Source of the DNA: Phocaeicola coprophilus
Lineage (GTDB): Bacteria > Bacteroidota > Bacteroidia > Bacteroidales > Bacteroidaceae
Reading direction: 5' to 3'
Assembly: GCA_016900015.1 (NCBI GenBank)
Contig: JACJJM010000004.1
Coordinates: 1-64,000, forward strand
Length of the DNA: 64,000 bases
Shown piece by piece: positions 53,676 to 63,639 of the stretch. The notes beneath the pieces were generated by a model. That model was not told the DNA's origin, did no database searches, and saw only the letters and a list, made by a program, of their open reading frames with translations. Positions within the stretch are counted from its first letter, which is position 1. Every line of letters starts with the position of its first letter. The translations under genes and the position numbers were made by a program.

Positions 53676-56165
53676 ATGACTAGAAGAAGATTTAGCGAAC
53701 TGGACGACACAAACGAGCATGGAAGCGCATTTTCCCTGATTGCTGATTTTGATGGTAATGAAGAACAGTTGTTTGAAGGCACGATTGGCAAGTGTCTGCC
53801 GATTCTCCCCTTGCGCAACATGGTGTTATTCCCCGGAGTCGTGCTTCCAGTAGCCGTAGGACGTAAATCATCTCTCCGTCTTATAGACAAAGCATACAAA
53901 AGCGGACGCATCATTGGTGCTGTATGCCAGACCCGAGCCGAAGTCGAACGTCCGGAATTAGAAGATTTATATCCCATAGGAACTGTGGCCAAAATCGTCC
54001 GCATATTCGAAATGCCCGACCAGACGACAACCGTCATCCTGCAAGGCATGCAACGCTTCAGTCTTTTGGAAGTGCACAATGCACCCAATGACAATTTCCT
54101 GCTCGGAACGGTCAGTCAATTACAGGAGCAACTCCCGAAAAAAGACGATATGGAATTCAAGGTATTGGTGGACACCTGCAAGGATTTGACCGTCCAATAC
54201 CTGAAGACGGCAGACAACATTCAGGCAGATGCCGCATTCGCCATCAAGAACATCAACAGCCAAATGTTCCTGATAAATTTCATCTGTGCGAACTTGCCAT
54301 TGAAGGTGGAGGAAAAAGAGCAACTGCTGAAAGACGACGCACTGCAAGACCGGGCATACCGCCTGCTCGGCTACCTGAAACGCGAAGTAAAACTGGCTGA
54401 ACTAAAAGCGAACATCCAACTTCGAACCAAAGAAGACATCGACCAACAACAACGCGAATACTTCCTCCAGCAACAGATGAAAAACATCCAGGACGAACTT
54501 GGAGGAAATCCGCAAGACGTCGAAGTGTCCGAATTGCGCCAACGTGCCTCACAAAAAAAATGGAATGACGATGTGCACAAAATCTTCGAACGCGAATTGG
54601 CCAAACTGGAGCGTACAAACCCTCAATCGCCAGACTACAATGTCCAACTGAACTACCTGGAAACAATGCTTAGTTTACCATGGAATGAATATACGACGGA
54701 CAACCTTAACTTGACGCATGCCGAAAAAGTCCTTAACAAGGACCATTATGGCCTCGAAAAGGTGAAGGAACGCATTCTGGAACATCTGGCTGTGCTGAAA
54801 CTCCGTGGTGACTTGAAATCTCCGATTATCTGCCTTTACGGCCCTCCGGGAGTAGGCAAGACTTCGTTGGGCCGCTCGATTGCATCCGCTTTAAACCGTA
54901 AGTATGTCCGGGTCTCTTTGGGTGGTCTGCATGACGAAGCAGAAATACGCGGGCATCGCCGCACGTATATCGGAGCTATGCCGGGACGAATCATCAAAAA
55001 CCTCATCAAGGCAGGTTCGTCCAATCCTGTTTTTGTGCTTGACGAAATAGACAAAGTAAGCCAGGCAACCGTCAATGGCGACCCCTCATCAGCCTTGCTT
55101 GAAGTGCTGGACCCGGAACAAAACAACGCCTTCCATGACAATTTCCTCGACGTCGACTATGACTTGTCGAAAGTCATGTTCATCGCCACGGCAAACAACT
55201 TGAACACGATTCCAGGTCCTTTGCTCGACCGTATGGAGCTAATCGAAGTCAGCGGCTATATCACAGAGGAAAAGATAGAAATAGCCCGCCGCCACCTCAT
55301 TCCCAAAGAAATGGAGAACGTGGGCATGGCCAAGGACAATGCTGTCAAGCTGCCAAAAAACACGTTGGAGGCAATCATCGAATCCTATACCCGCGAATCC
55401 GGAGTACGCGAACTGGAACACAAGATAAGCAAAGTGTTCCGTAAGCTCGTACGCAGCTATGCGACCAACGGTGTCTATCCGATGCAAGAGGTCAAGCCTT
55501 CCAACCTGAAAGAACTGTTGGGAGCACCAGAATATACGCGTGACAAGTATCAAGGCAATGAATATGCCGGAGTGGTCACAGGATTGGCCTGGACGGCAGT
55601 CGGCGGAGAAATCCTGTTTGTCGAGACAAGCATCAGCCGCGGCAAAGGAGGACACCTGACGTTAACCGGAAACTTGGGCGATGTCATGAAAGAATCAGCC
55701 ATGCTGGCTTTGGAGTATATCAAAGCTCACGCGTTCTTGTTGGACATCAAGCCTGAAGTGTTTGATAACTGGAATATTCATATCCATGTCCCAGAAGGGG
55801 CAATCCCCAAAGACGGGCCGTCCGCAGGCATTACGATGGCCACCTCACTGGCTTCTGCACTGACCCAGCGCAAGGTGAAGGCCAATCTGGCAATGACCGG
55901 CGAAATCACACTGCGGGGAAAAGTGCTTCCCGTCGGGGGCATCAAAGAAAAGATTCTGGCAGCCAAACGCGCCGGCATCAAAGAAATCATTCTTTGCAAG
56001 GACAATCAGAAAGATATTGAAGAAATTCCGGCCATTTATTTGAAAGGATTAACATTCCATTATGTCACTGACATAAAAGAAGTCTTTAAACTTGCACTCA
56101 CAAAAGAAAAAGTAACAGATGCTATAGATTTCACCCTAACAACCCAGGAAAAGACAGAAGCATGA
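53676..56165 (+). CDS. lon: ATP-dependent protease Lon
   Basis: An 829-residue protein. The N-terminal LAN domain spans about 45-245 ([19 protein letters not shown]), a coiled-coil linker follows, and the AAA+ module has [11 protein letters not shown] near residue 388 and [10 protein letters not shown]. The Ser-Lys protease is complete (Ser near 715 in [16 protein letters not shown], Lys near 758 in [10 protein letters not shown]). It degrades misfolded and regulatory proteins. Its stop overlaps the tgt start by 4 bp. Confidence 0.97.
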   Translation: MTRRRFSELDDTNEHGSAFSLIADFDGNEEQLFEGTIGKCLPILPLRNMVLFPGVVLPVAVGRKSSLRLIDKAYKSGRIIGAVCQTRAEVERPELEDLYPIGTVAKIVRIFEMPDQTTTVILQGMQRFSLLEVHNAPNDNFLLGTVSQLQEQLPKKDDMEFKVLVDTCKDLTVQYLKTADNIQADAAFAIKNINSQMFLINFICANLPLKVEEKEQLLKDDALQDRAYRLLGYLKREVKLAELKANIQLRTKEDIDQQQREYFLQQQMKNIQDELGGNPQDVEVSELRQRASQKKWNDDVHKIFERELAKLERTNPQSPDYNVQLNYLETMLSLPWNEYTTDNLNLTHAEKVLNKDHYGLEKVKERILEHLAVLKLRGDLKSPIICLYGPPGVGKTSLGRSIASALNRKYVRVSLGGLHDEAEIRGHRRTYIGAMPGRIIKNLIKAGSSNPVFVLDEIDKVSQATVNGDPSSALLEVLDPEQNNAFHDNFLDVDYDLSKVMFIATANNLNTIPGPLLDRMELIEVSGYITEEKIEIARRHLIPKEMENVGMAKDNAVKLPKNTLEAIIESYTRESGVRELEHKISKVFRKLVRSYATNGVYPMQEVKPSNLKELLGAPEYTRDKYQGNEYAGVVTGLAWTAVGGEILFVETSISRGKGGHLTLTGNLGDVMKESAMLALEYIKAHAFLLDIKPEVFDNWNIHIHVPEGAIPKDGPSAGITMATSLASALTQRKVKANLAMTGEITLRGKVLPVGGIKEKILAAKRAGIKEIILCKDNQKDIEEIPAIYLKGLTFHYVTDIKEVFKLALTKEKVTDAIDFTLTTQEKTEA

Positions 56166-57292
56166 GATTTACATTACAACATACCGATGAGAAAACAAAT
56201 GCCCGTGCCGGCTTAATCACAACCGCCCACGGGCAAATCGAGACACCCATATTTATGCCCGTCGGCACACAAGGTAGTGTAAAAGCTGTGCACCTTCAAG
56301 AACTGAAAGATGACATTAAAGCACAAATCATTTTAGGCAATACGTATCATCTTTACCTCCGTCCCGGGTTGGAAGTTTTAGAGCGTGCCGGCGGTCTGCA
56401 CAAATTTAACGGCTTTGACCGCCCAATGCTGACTGACAGCGGTGGATTTCAAGTGTTTTCGCTTGCTAATATTCGAAAAATGCGAGAAGACGGCGTCGAA
56501 TTCCGTTCTCACATCGACGGTTCGAAACACCTCTTCACACCGGAAAGAGTCATAGACATAGAGCGCACTATCGGTGCAGACATCATGATGGCTTTTGACG
56601 AATGTCCGCCAGGAGACTCAGACTATACTTATGCAAAAAAGTCATTGGAATTGACCCACCGGTGGTTAGACCGTTGCGTCAAACGTTTCCATGAGACAGA
56701 ACCCAAATATGGTTACGAACAGTCTTTATTCCCGATTGTTCAAGGATGCGTCTATCCGGATTTGCGAAGACAATCGGCTGAATATATTGCTTCTAAGGAA
56801 TGCGATGGCAATGCCATAGGCGGGTTGGCTGTAGGCGAACCTACGGAGAAAATGTATGAGATGATAGAAGTCGTCAATGAAATCTTGCCAAAAGACAAGC
56901 CCCGATACCTCATGGGAGTCGGCACTCCCATCAACATCCTGGAAGGCATCGAACGCGGCGTAGACATGTTCGACTGCGTCATGCCGACCCGTAACGGGCG
57001 CAATGCCATGCTGTTTACAAAAAACGGCGTGATGAATATGCGGAATAAGAAATGGGAAATGGATTACTCCCCTATCGAAGAAAACGGAGCATCCTATGTT
57101 GACACCTTGTACTCAAAAGCATATTTGCGTCACCTTTTCCACGCGCAGGAACTATTGGCTCTGCAAATCGCATCCATCCACAACTTGGCTTTCTACCTGT
57201 GGTTGGTCAGAGAAGCACGCAAGCAAATCCTCGCAAACAATTACGCTGCATGGAAATCAAACATGGTCAAGCGTCTTTCGAATCGACTATAA
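56162..57292 (+). CDS. tgt: Queuine tRNA-ribosyltransferase (Tgt), zinc cysteines missing
   Basis: A 376-residue TIM-barrel enzyme. The active-site aspartates are present in LTDSGGFQVFSL and RGVDMFDCVMPTRNGRN, and the C-terminal SIHNLAFYLWLV keeps the His of the zinc site. The three Cys normally in the CxCxxC segment before YSRAYLRHL are absent: the sequence reads ENGASYVDTLYSKAYLRHL. Tgt swaps guanine-34 for a queuine precursor in tRNAs with GUN anticodons. From memory this cysteine loss is seen in other Bacteroidetes. It is translationally coupled to lon. Confidence 0.93.
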   Translation: MRFTLQHTDEKTNARAGLITTAHGQIETPIFMPVGTQGSVKAVHLQELKDDIKAQIILGNTYHLYLRPGLEVLERAGGLHKFNGFDRPMLTDSGGFQVFSLANIRKMREDGVEFRSHIDGSKHLFTPERVIDIERTIGADIMMAFDECPPGDSDYTYAKKSLELTHRWLDRCVKRFHETEPKYGYEQSLFPIVQGCVYPDLRRQSAEYIASKECDGNAIGGLAVGEPTEKMYEMIEVVNEILPKDKPRYLMGVGTPINILEGIERGVDMFDCVMPTRNGRNAMLFTKNGVMNMRNKKWEMDYSPIEENGASYVDTLYSKAYLRHLFHAQELLALQIASIHNLAFYLWLVREARKQILANNYAAWKSNMVKRLSNRL

Positions 57293-57314
57293 AAAGAGCT
57301 AATAAAGGAGGACT

Positions 57315-58439
57315 ATGAAACTGAAGTTTTCGAATTTATTCCAAGTACCGTTGCTCAAAAGATTGGATGTCTACATCATCAAAAAATTCTTGGGCACCTA
57401 CTTCTTTGCCATCGCACTGATCATATCCATTGCCGTAGTGTTTGACATGAACGAGAACTTGGATAAGTTCACGGACAAGGGAGCCACATGGTATGCTATC
57501 ATTACAGAGTACTACCTGAACTTCATCCCTTATTTTTCCAATTTGTTCAGTCCTTTATTTGTCTTTATCTCTGTCATCTTCTTCACGTCCAAATTGGCTG
57601 AAAACTCAGAAATTATTGCAATGTTTTCCACAGGAATGAGTTTTAAGCGCCTAATGCGTCCTTACATGATTTCAGCCGGACTCATCGCTCTTTTAACCTA
57701 TTTCTTAGGTGCTTTTATCATTCCTCGAGGCAGTGAAGTACGACTAAACTTCGAAGACCAATACAAAAAAAAGAAAAAAGTGGACTATGTGCACAATGTC
57801 CAGATGGAAGTGGCAGACGGAGTCATCGCATACATCGAACGATATGAAGACTATAACAAGACAGGCTATCGTTTTTCTTTGGATAAATTTGTCGACAAGA
57901 AATTGGTCTCCCATTTGACAGCCCGACGGGTTGTTTATGACACATTAAGCGCCAACAAAGAACAATGGCAACTGCGTGACTATATGATTCGGGAATTGGA
58001 GGGGAATCATGAAATCATCAAGCGTGGAGACAAACTAGATACCATCCTCCATATACAGCCACGCGACTTCTTAATATCCAAGGGACAACAGGAGACTATG
58101 ACCAGCCCGGAACTGAAGTCTTATGTCGAACGGCAGAAAGAAAGAGGATTTGCCAACATCAAAGAATTCGAAATCGAATATCACAAACGAATTGCCATGT
58201 CCTTTGCATCCTTTATCCTGACGACCATCGGACTCTCTTTATCATCAAGAAAGACAAAAGGCGGCATGGGTCTACATTTGGGTATCGGATTAGCCTTAAG
58301 CTTTTCCTATATCCTGTTTCAAACCATATCAGCAACTTTCGCAGTCAATGCAAACCTACCTCCCGTCATAGCTGTATGGATTCCGAATATACTTTATGCA
58401 GGCATTGCAGTATATCTCTACCATAAAGCTCCGAAGTAA
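57315..58439 (+). CDS. lptG: LptF/LptG-family lipopolysaccharide export permease
   Basis: A 374-residue inner-membrane protein: an N-terminal helix pair (LDVYIIKKFLGTYFFAIALI, then 85-105), a large periplasmic beta-jellyroll (about 130-270), and three C-terminal helices. YjgP/YjgQ (LptF/G) family members pair with LptB ATPase to extract LPS. It lies 22 bp after tgt. It could equally be named LptF; only one of the pair is seen here. Confidence 0.9.
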   Translation: MKLKFSNLFQVPLLKRLDVYIIKKFLGTYFFAIALIISIAVVFDMNENLDKFTDKGATWYAIITEYYLNFIPYFSNLFSPLFVFISVIFFTSKLAENSEIIAMFSTGMSFKRLMRPYMISAGLIALLTYFLGAFIIPRGSEVRLNFEDQYKKKKKVDYVHNVQMEVADGVIAYIERYEDYNKTGYRFSLDKFVDKKLVSHLTARRVVYDTLSANKEQWQLRDYMIRELEGNHEIIKRGDKLDTILHIQPRDFLISKGQQETMTSPELKSYVERQKERGFANIKEFEIEYHKRIAMSFASFILTTIGLSLSSRKTKGGMGLHLGIGLALSFSYILFQTISATFAVNANLPPVIAVWIPNILYAGIAVYLYHKAPK

Positions 58440-58500
58440 TCTATAAATCGGCACCAAGCTGAAGTAGTAGACTACCGACAAGTCATTAGACATATAAAAA

Positions 58501-58540
58501 CGCCGTATCTGAATGCCAATCGGGCATTCGTGATACGGCG
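58501..58540. terminator. Bidirectional terminator after lptG
   Basis: The outer arms CGCCGTATC/GATACGGCG and inner arms GAATGCC/GGCATTC form a long hairpin with a small internal mismatch and a 4-nt loop. A-rich sequence lies before it and T-rich sequence after it. It serves lptG (plus) and the thioredoxin-fold gene (minus). Confidence 0.7.
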
Positions 58541-58589
58541 CTTGTTGCATTTTTCCTTAACGTCTTTTCTTCCAAATATTCTGACTACA

Positions 58590-59081
58590 TTATTTTATAT
58601 AATCAGAAAGTTGGTCAACCGTAATATTCTTGGCTATAATTATGCCTTCCTTATCCAATAGATAATTGCTAAACCCCCTATTTAAATGATATATATCAAA
58701 CAAATTTGAGGCTTCACCGGAAATATCCACATAACAGTGTGAAGATTCCAGTTGATCTTGTTTTATGGTCTCGTTAAATATTGATGGATATTCATCAAAT
58801 GAAACTGAAACCATCTCTACATGTTGATTTGGTGATAAATCTTTCAACGCATGGTCAAACAGCGTATTGCTTGTACGTGCTGACGCATCATAGCTTGCCC
58901 AAAAACTTAAAAGCACATAATTGCCTTTTAACGCCTCCAAGCACTTTTTTTCATCATTCCCTAAGGAGAAATCAGGAGCAACGTTTCCCACACTCAATCC
59001 GCTCGTGGGACGTCCCTTATCAATGAATGATGTTAAGGAAAATAATAATATTGCAACAAAAATCCATCTTACATGTTTCAT
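58590..59081 (-). CDS. Thioredoxin-fold exported protein without CXXC
   Basis: A 163-residue protein with a signal peptide and a TlpA/AhpC-type thioredoxin fold: GNVAPDFSLGNDEKKC, ALKGNYVLLSFWASYDASAR, MVSVSFDEYP and FSNYLLDKEGIIIAKNI. In active relatives FWA is followed by a CxxC; here YDASAR replaces it, so thiol-disulfide chemistry by that site is excluded. It may be a binding or structural member of the family. I recall similar sequences in Bacteroides. Confidence 0.85.
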   Translation of the reverse strand: MKHVRWIFVAILLFSLTSFIDKGRPTSGLSVGNVAPDFSLGNDEKKCLEALKGNYVLLSFWASYDASARTSNTLFDHALKDLSPNQHVEMVSVSFDEYPSIFNETIKQDQLESSHCYVDISGEASNLFDIYHLNRGFSNYLLDKEGIIIAKNITVDQLSDYIK

Positions 59082-59299
59082 GCAGTACGATTTTAGTTAA
59101 TACTATCTGGAGCTGCCTTAAACAGTGATTTCTCTCCAGAACATTACCTCTTTGTTTCACCTAAACAACAGGTCCAAACATGTTTAATGTCAGAAATCAT
59201 GGTGCAAAAATCGAACTATTTTTCTTAACGGCCAAAAGATTTAGCGAAAAACATGTTTTATAACATATATTTCGGCTTTTTCAACCGGTTTTTCACATT

Positions 59300-59315
59300 C
59301 GTTTCACGTGAAATA
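59300..59315. promoter_or_regulatory. parS-like palindrome
   Basis: The 12-bp perfect palindrome TTTCACGTGAAA (59302-59313) sits in a 16-mer that matches the ParB-binding parS consensus TGTTTCACGTGAAACA at 14 of 16 positions (mismatches at positions 1 and 15). It lies immediately before the serB -7 box. Confidence 0.5.
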
Positions 59316-59317
59316 AC

Positions 59318-59325
59318 TACTTTTG
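59318..59325 (+). promoter_or_regulatory. -7 box of serB
   Basis: TACTTTTG fits TAnnTTTG, 31 bp before the serB start. The palindrome above overlaps the region where sigma and polymerase would bind. Confidence 0.5.
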
Positions 59326-59356
59326 TTAACTGTCTAATAATAACAACTAAAAAAGC

Positions 59357-60598
59357 ATGAGCACTAATAACACGGAACTTATCCTAATTCGCATTACCGG
59401 ACTAGACAGGCCTGGATTAACAGCTTCAATTACAGAAATATTAGCTCGATATGACGTAACAATCCTAGACATTGGACAAGCAGATATTCATAGCACACTT
59501 TCTCTAGGCATCTTATTCAAGACCTATGAAAATCAGTCTGGTAATATCATGAAAGAATTGCTTTTCGAAGCATCCAATATCGGTGTCAACATTCGCTTTT
59601 ACCCTATTTCCACTGAAGAATATGAAAATTGGGTCAGTTTGCAAGGCAAGAACCGCTACATCTTGACGCTGTTAGGGCGCAAACTTACGGCCAAACAAAT
59701 AGGCGCAGTGACACGAATTCTTGCGAATCAGGGGTTGAACATTGATGCCATCAAGCGTTTAACGGGACGTATTCCCTTGGATGAGAAAAAAGCCAGTACA
59801 CGTGCCTGCATTGAGTTTTCGGTCCGTGGTACTCCCAACAACCGCCAGTCAATGCAGGAAGAGCTCATGAAGCTGTCACGTGACTTGGATATGGACTTTT
59901 CGTTTCAGCTGGACGATATGTACCGCCGTATGCGCCGACTGATTTGTTTTGATATGGATTCCACCCTCATCAGAACAGAAGTAATCGATGAGCTTGCAGA
60001 ACGCGCCGGAGTCGGACAGCAAGTACGCGAAATCACCGAACGTGCCATGCGGGGTGAAATCGATTTCATCGAAAGTTTTCGTGAACGGGTAGCTCTGCTT
60101 AAAGGACTAGACGAATCCGTCATGCAAGAAATCGCAGAAAACCTGCCCATCACAGAAGGAGTCGAACGACTAATGTACGTATTGAAACGGTATGGCTACA
60201 AGATAGCCATCCTATCCGGAGGATTCACTTACTTTGGCAATTACTTGAAAAATAAATTCGGCATTGACTACGTATATGCCAATGAACTGGAAATCGTCGA
60301 CGGCAAACTGACCGGACGCTATCTGGGCGAAGTGGTCGACGGCCGTCGCAAGGCCGAACTTCTCCGATTGATAGCCCAAGTGGAAAATGTCGACATCCGC
60401 CAGACCATTGCTGTCGGCGATGGAGCGAACGATTTGCCGATGATTTCACTTGCCGGATTGGGTATTGCTTTTCACGCAAAACCTAAAGTCGTAGCCAATG
60501 CCCAGCAGTCAATCAACACGACTGGCTTGGATGGAGTCTTGTATTTCTTAGGATTTAAGGATTCCTACTTGGATGAACGAGGAAAGAAATTGTCTTAA
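59357..60598 (+). CDS. serB: Phosphoserine phosphatase SerB with N-terminal ACT domains
   Basis: A 413-residue enzyme. Two ACT-like domains lie at 8-85 (IRITGLDRPGLTASITEILA) and about 95-180. The HAD phosphatase follows: DMDSTLIRTEVIDELA (nucleophile Asp), LSGGFTYFG and GDGANDLPMI. It makes serine from phosphoserine. The ACT domains suggest serine feedback. It is 413 residues, longer than single-domain SerB but normal for this type. Confidence 0.95.
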   Translation: MSTNNTELILIRITGLDRPGLTASITEILARYDVTILDIGQADIHSTLSLGILFKTYENQSGNIMKELLFEASNIGVNIRFYPISTEEYENWVSLQGKNRYILTLLGRKLTAKQIGAVTRILANQGLNIDAIKRLTGRIPLDEKKASTRACIEFSVRGTPNNRQSMQEELMKLSRDLDMDFSFQLDDMYRRMRRLICFDMDSTLIRTEVIDELAERAGVGQQVREITERAMRGEIDFIESFRERVALLKGLDESVMQEIAENLPITEGVERLMYVLKRYGYKIAILSGGFTYFGNYLKNKFGIDYVYANELEIVDGKLTGRYLGEVVDGRRKAELLRLIAQVENVDIRQTIAVGDGANDLPMISLAGLGIAFHAKPKVVANAQQSINTTGLDGVLYFLGFKDSYLDERGKKLS

Positions 60599-60638
60599 TA
60601 CTAAAATTATCAATAACGATTCGCTATAAAAATACAAT

Positions 60639-61916
60639 ATGAACTTTACAGACCTAGACCTTGAAGATTGCGTTCTCGATGCTTTGGACGCCATGAATTT
60701 TCAAGAATGTACACCTGTACAAGAACAAGCGATTCCCATCCTATTGGAAGGGAAAGACCTCATCGGAGTGGCACAAACAGGAACTGGAAAGACTGCTGCC
60801 TACCTCCTGCCCGTATTGAACCAATTGAGCAAAGGCTCTTACAAAGAAGATGCCATCAACTGCATCGTCATGGCACCGACACGCGAGCTGGCCCAGCAAA
60901 TCGACCAGCAAATCGAAGGTTTTTCTTACTTTATGCCTGTATCAAGCGTTGCCATTTACGGAGGAAACGACGGAATCCGTTATGAACAGGAGAAAAAAGG
61001 ATTGGCACTAGGAGCAGACATCATCATCGCAACACCCGGACGCCTGATCAGCCATTTAAACTTGGGAAACGTCGATTTGTCCCATGTCTCTTTTTTCATT
61101 CTCGACGAAGCTGACCGCATGCTCGACATGGGATTCTATGACGACATCATGCAAATCGTCAAGAAATTGCCCAAAGAACGACAGACCATCATGTTCTCTG
61201 CGACTATGCCGGAGAAAATCAAGCAACTGGCCAAAACCATCCTGAATAACCCCGTCGAAGTCAAAATCGCCGTGTCCAAACCTGCTGAAAAAATCATTCA
61301 AACAGCTTACGTGTGCTATGAACGGCAAAAACTGGGCATCATCCAATCCTTATTTAAAGAAACAAAACCTGAGCGAGTCATCATCTTTGCTTCCTCCAAA
61401 CTCAAAGTAAAGGATGTCACGAAAGCACTCATGCGCTTGCATTTGAATGTCGGCGAAATGCATTCCGACTTGGACCAAAAACAGCGTGACCACATCATGC
61501 ACGAATTCAAAAACGGACGCATCGACATCCTAGTCGCAACAGACATAGTCGCACGAGGCATAGATATTGATGATATACGCTTGGTAATCAATTATGACGT
61601 ACCCCATGATTGTGAAGACTATGTCCACCGCATTGGACGTACAGCACGTGCCAACCATGACGGATGCGCCATCACCTTCATCAGCGAAAAAGAACAAAAC
61701 AATTTCAAAGCCATCGAAGATTTTATCGGCAAAACCATCTATAAAATACCCGTACCCGAAGATTTAGGAGAAGCCCCTGAATACAAGCCTCGCAGTCGGC
61801 AGGGTGAGCGGACAGGGAAAAAACGAGGTGGCCGAAACACACGCGGCAGAGGTGGAAAAAGCTCTAGAAAGCAAACAAACAAGACCTCAAACACAGCCTC
61901 ACAACCCAAAACTTGA
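60639..61916 (+). CDS. DEAD-box RNA helicase
   Basis: A 425-residue RhlE/DeaD-like helicase. The Q motif lies in CTPVQEQAIPILL. Also present are AQTGTGKTAAY (motif I), APTRELAQQ, LDEADRMLDMGF (DEAD), FSATMP (motif III) and VHRIGRTARANHDG (motif VI). The C-terminus is Arg/Lys/Gly-rich (about 380-425), a likely RNA-binding tail. It acts in ribosome assembly or mRNA turnover. Confidence 0.95.
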   Translation: MNFTDLDLEDCVLDALDAMNFQECTPVQEQAIPILLEGKDLIGVAQTGTGKTAAYLLPVLNQLSKGSYKEDAINCIVMAPTRELAQQIDQQIEGFSYFMPVSSVAIYGGNDGIRYEQEKKGLALGADIIIATPGRLISHLNLGNVDLSHVSFFILDEADRMLDMGFYDDIMQIVKKLPKERQTIMFSATMPEKIKQLAKTILNNPVEVKIAVSKPAEKIIQTAYVCYERQKLGIIQSLFKETKPERVIIFASSKLKVKDVTKALMRLHLNVGEMHSDLDQKQRDHIMHEFKNGRIDILVATDIVARGIDIDDIRLVINYDVPHDCEDYVHRIGRTARANHDGCAITFISEKEQNNFKAIEDFIGKTIYKIPVPEDLGEAPEYKPRSRQGERTGKKRGGRNTRGRGGKSSRKQTNKTSNTASQPKT

Positions 61917-61922
61917 CATTCT

Positions 61923-61991
61923 AATCCCAATCAGCCATTGACCCCAAAAACCAGTCTTACAAAAAGAACTGCCCAAAAGCTGATTGGGATT
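61923..61991. terminator. Long-loop inverted repeat between convergent genes
   Basis: Perfect 13-bp arms AATCCCAATCAGC (61923-61935) and its complement (61979-61991), with a 43-nt loop. Placed between the convergent helicase and reductase genes; the large loop makes a standard terminator less certain. Confidence 0.42.
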
Positions 61992-62011
61992 TAAAATATG
62001 GCAAAGAACAA

Positions 62012-63172
62012 CTATTGCACTTGCCGTTGCTGTTCTGCATTATATCTGCTTCCCATTACAGGAATTGCGCTGACCAAATGCTCCAACTCAGTCCATTCCT
62101 CTGACGTAAGACTGAAATCCAAAGCACGTAGATTTTCTTCCAGATGAGACAACTTGGTTGTCCCGGGAATAGGCACAATCCATGATGCCTTTTGAAGTAG
62201 CCAACCTAGTGCCAGCTGTGCCGAAGTCATGCCCCGTTCACGCCCAAAGCGTTGCAAGACATTTACTATCCGATAATTGGCACGCATCGCTTCAGGAGTA
62301 AAACGAGGCAATGTGTTGCGGTTATCATTATCCGGGTCAAACTGTGTATATTCATTCAAATCTCCTCCAAGAAACCCACGATTCATCGGACTATAAGGCA
62401 CAAAGCCAATCCCCAACTCGCGGCAGACATCAAGGACGCCGTTCGTTTCCACGTCACGATGCATCAAGTGATATTCGCTCTGGATAGCTGTGAGCGGGCA
62501 GACGGCATGTGCTTTACGGATTGTATCAGCATTGACTTCACACATCCCCCAATGCAGGACTTTCCCTTCTTTCATCAAGTCCTGAATGGTCCCCGCCACA
62601 TCCTCGACCGGCGTATGGGAATCAAAGCGATGCTGATAAAACATCGGAATCACATCCGTACGCAGCCGCTTAAGTGATTCTTCACAATAGCGGCGGATTG
62701 TCGCCGGATGACTATCCTGCCGGCCTGTAGCCCTGCCGTCGATGACTTCATGGCCGAACTTTGTCGTCACATTTACCTTGCCACGAAACTCACCCAATGC
62801 TTCGCCGGCCAATTCTTCGTTGTTCAGTGGACCATAGATGATGGCCGTATCAAACAGCGTAACACCTCTGTCCATCGCCTCATGCAGCAAACGGATACAT
62901 TGCTTCTTGTCAGGATGCTGGCTTCTGTTATACGTCATCCCCATCACGCCAAAACCCAAGGCGGACACTTCAAATGCAGCCTTACCTGTTCCCAGTATGC
63001 GATGTGGCAAGCCGTTTCCCCGTTCTTTGACTGACGCACTACTACCGGAAACGGCCTGATTGGCAGCTTGCAGCTTGTCCCATGCCGGAGTCACGGCCAA
63101 TGCCGTCCCGACGGTCGCCGCATATTTCAAAAATCCCCTGCGGCTCAAATGCTTTTTACTAGAATCTTCCAT
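62012..63172 (-). CDS. Tat-exported aldo/keto reductase
   Basis: A 386-residue protein with a twin-arginine signal (SRRGFLKYAAT, R11-R12) and a hydrophobic stretch to about residue 30. The aldo/keto reductase barrel has the full tetrad: D108, Y113 (LFDTAIIYGP), K138 (TTKFGHE) and H181 (YQHRFDSHTP). NADP(H)-dependent reduction of a carbonyl or sugar is expected. A cofactor-loaded, folded protein exported by Tat makes sense. A -7 box precedes it. Confidence 0.92.
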   Translation of the reverse strand: MEDSSKKHLSRRGFLKYAATVGTALAVTPAWDKLQAANQAVSGSSASVKERGNGLPHRILGTGKAAFEVSALGFGVMGMTYNRSQHPDKKQCIRLLHEAMDRGVTLFDTAIIYGPLNNEELAGEALGEFRGKVNVTTKFGHEVIDGRATGRQDSHPATIRRYCEESLKRLRTDVIPMFYQHRFDSHTPVEDVAGTIQDLMKEGKVLHWGMCEVNADTIRKAHAVCPLTAIQSEYHLMHRDVETNGVLDVCRELGIGFVPYSPMNRGFLGGDLNEYTQFDPDNDNRNTLPRFTPEAMRANYRIVNVLQRFGRERGMTSAQLALGWLLQKASWIVPIPGTTKLSHLEENLRALDFSLTSEEWTELEHLVSAIPVMGSRYNAEQQRQVQ

Positions 63173-63207
63173 AACAATCCTACATTTTTATTGTTTATCA
63201 CACACTG

Positions 63208-63215
63208 CAAAGATA
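63208..63215 (-). promoter_or_regulatory. -7 box of the aldo/keto reductase gene
   Basis: On the minus strand TATCTTTG fits TAnnTTTG. The leader is about 30 nt. The -33 element is weak. Confidence 0.45.
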
Positions 63216-63639
63216 GAGGAAGCGTAGTTAATAAACTTTGCTAGGCAGCTCAATCTGTTTTGCTCACCAGCTCAAATGCTCTTACCGAAGCTATTGCATG
63301 TATCCTGGTCGTCAGTATAAGGCTGAAACAATATTCACCGCCTCAAATCTTGATTGCATATTTACGAGAACAAAATGTCACCATCAGATGCAATACCCAA
63401 CCGAATACAACTCCATACTCTCCAACAGGAATAGCAAAACACATCAGCTTCCGGGCCGGCTCCAGGGTAAGCTCGGACGGAAACCAGACTAGGCAAGCGC
63501 CGAGTCTATAGCCAGGTCGGACGCCCTTAACAAGCATAAGGGAAACTACCGACAGATGCATCCGACAGATTGCAGGCTATATGATTAGCCCCTATCAAAT
63601 GTAAATATTTACTCAAATATCATACTCACTAAAGACAAG
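63216..63639. other. Intergenic sequence without a recognised gene
   Basis: Short open frames on both strands (to about 84 residues) give no familiar motif, no signal peptide and no ribosome-binding context. It may hold decayed coding sequence, but I cannot name a source. Confidence 0.5.
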
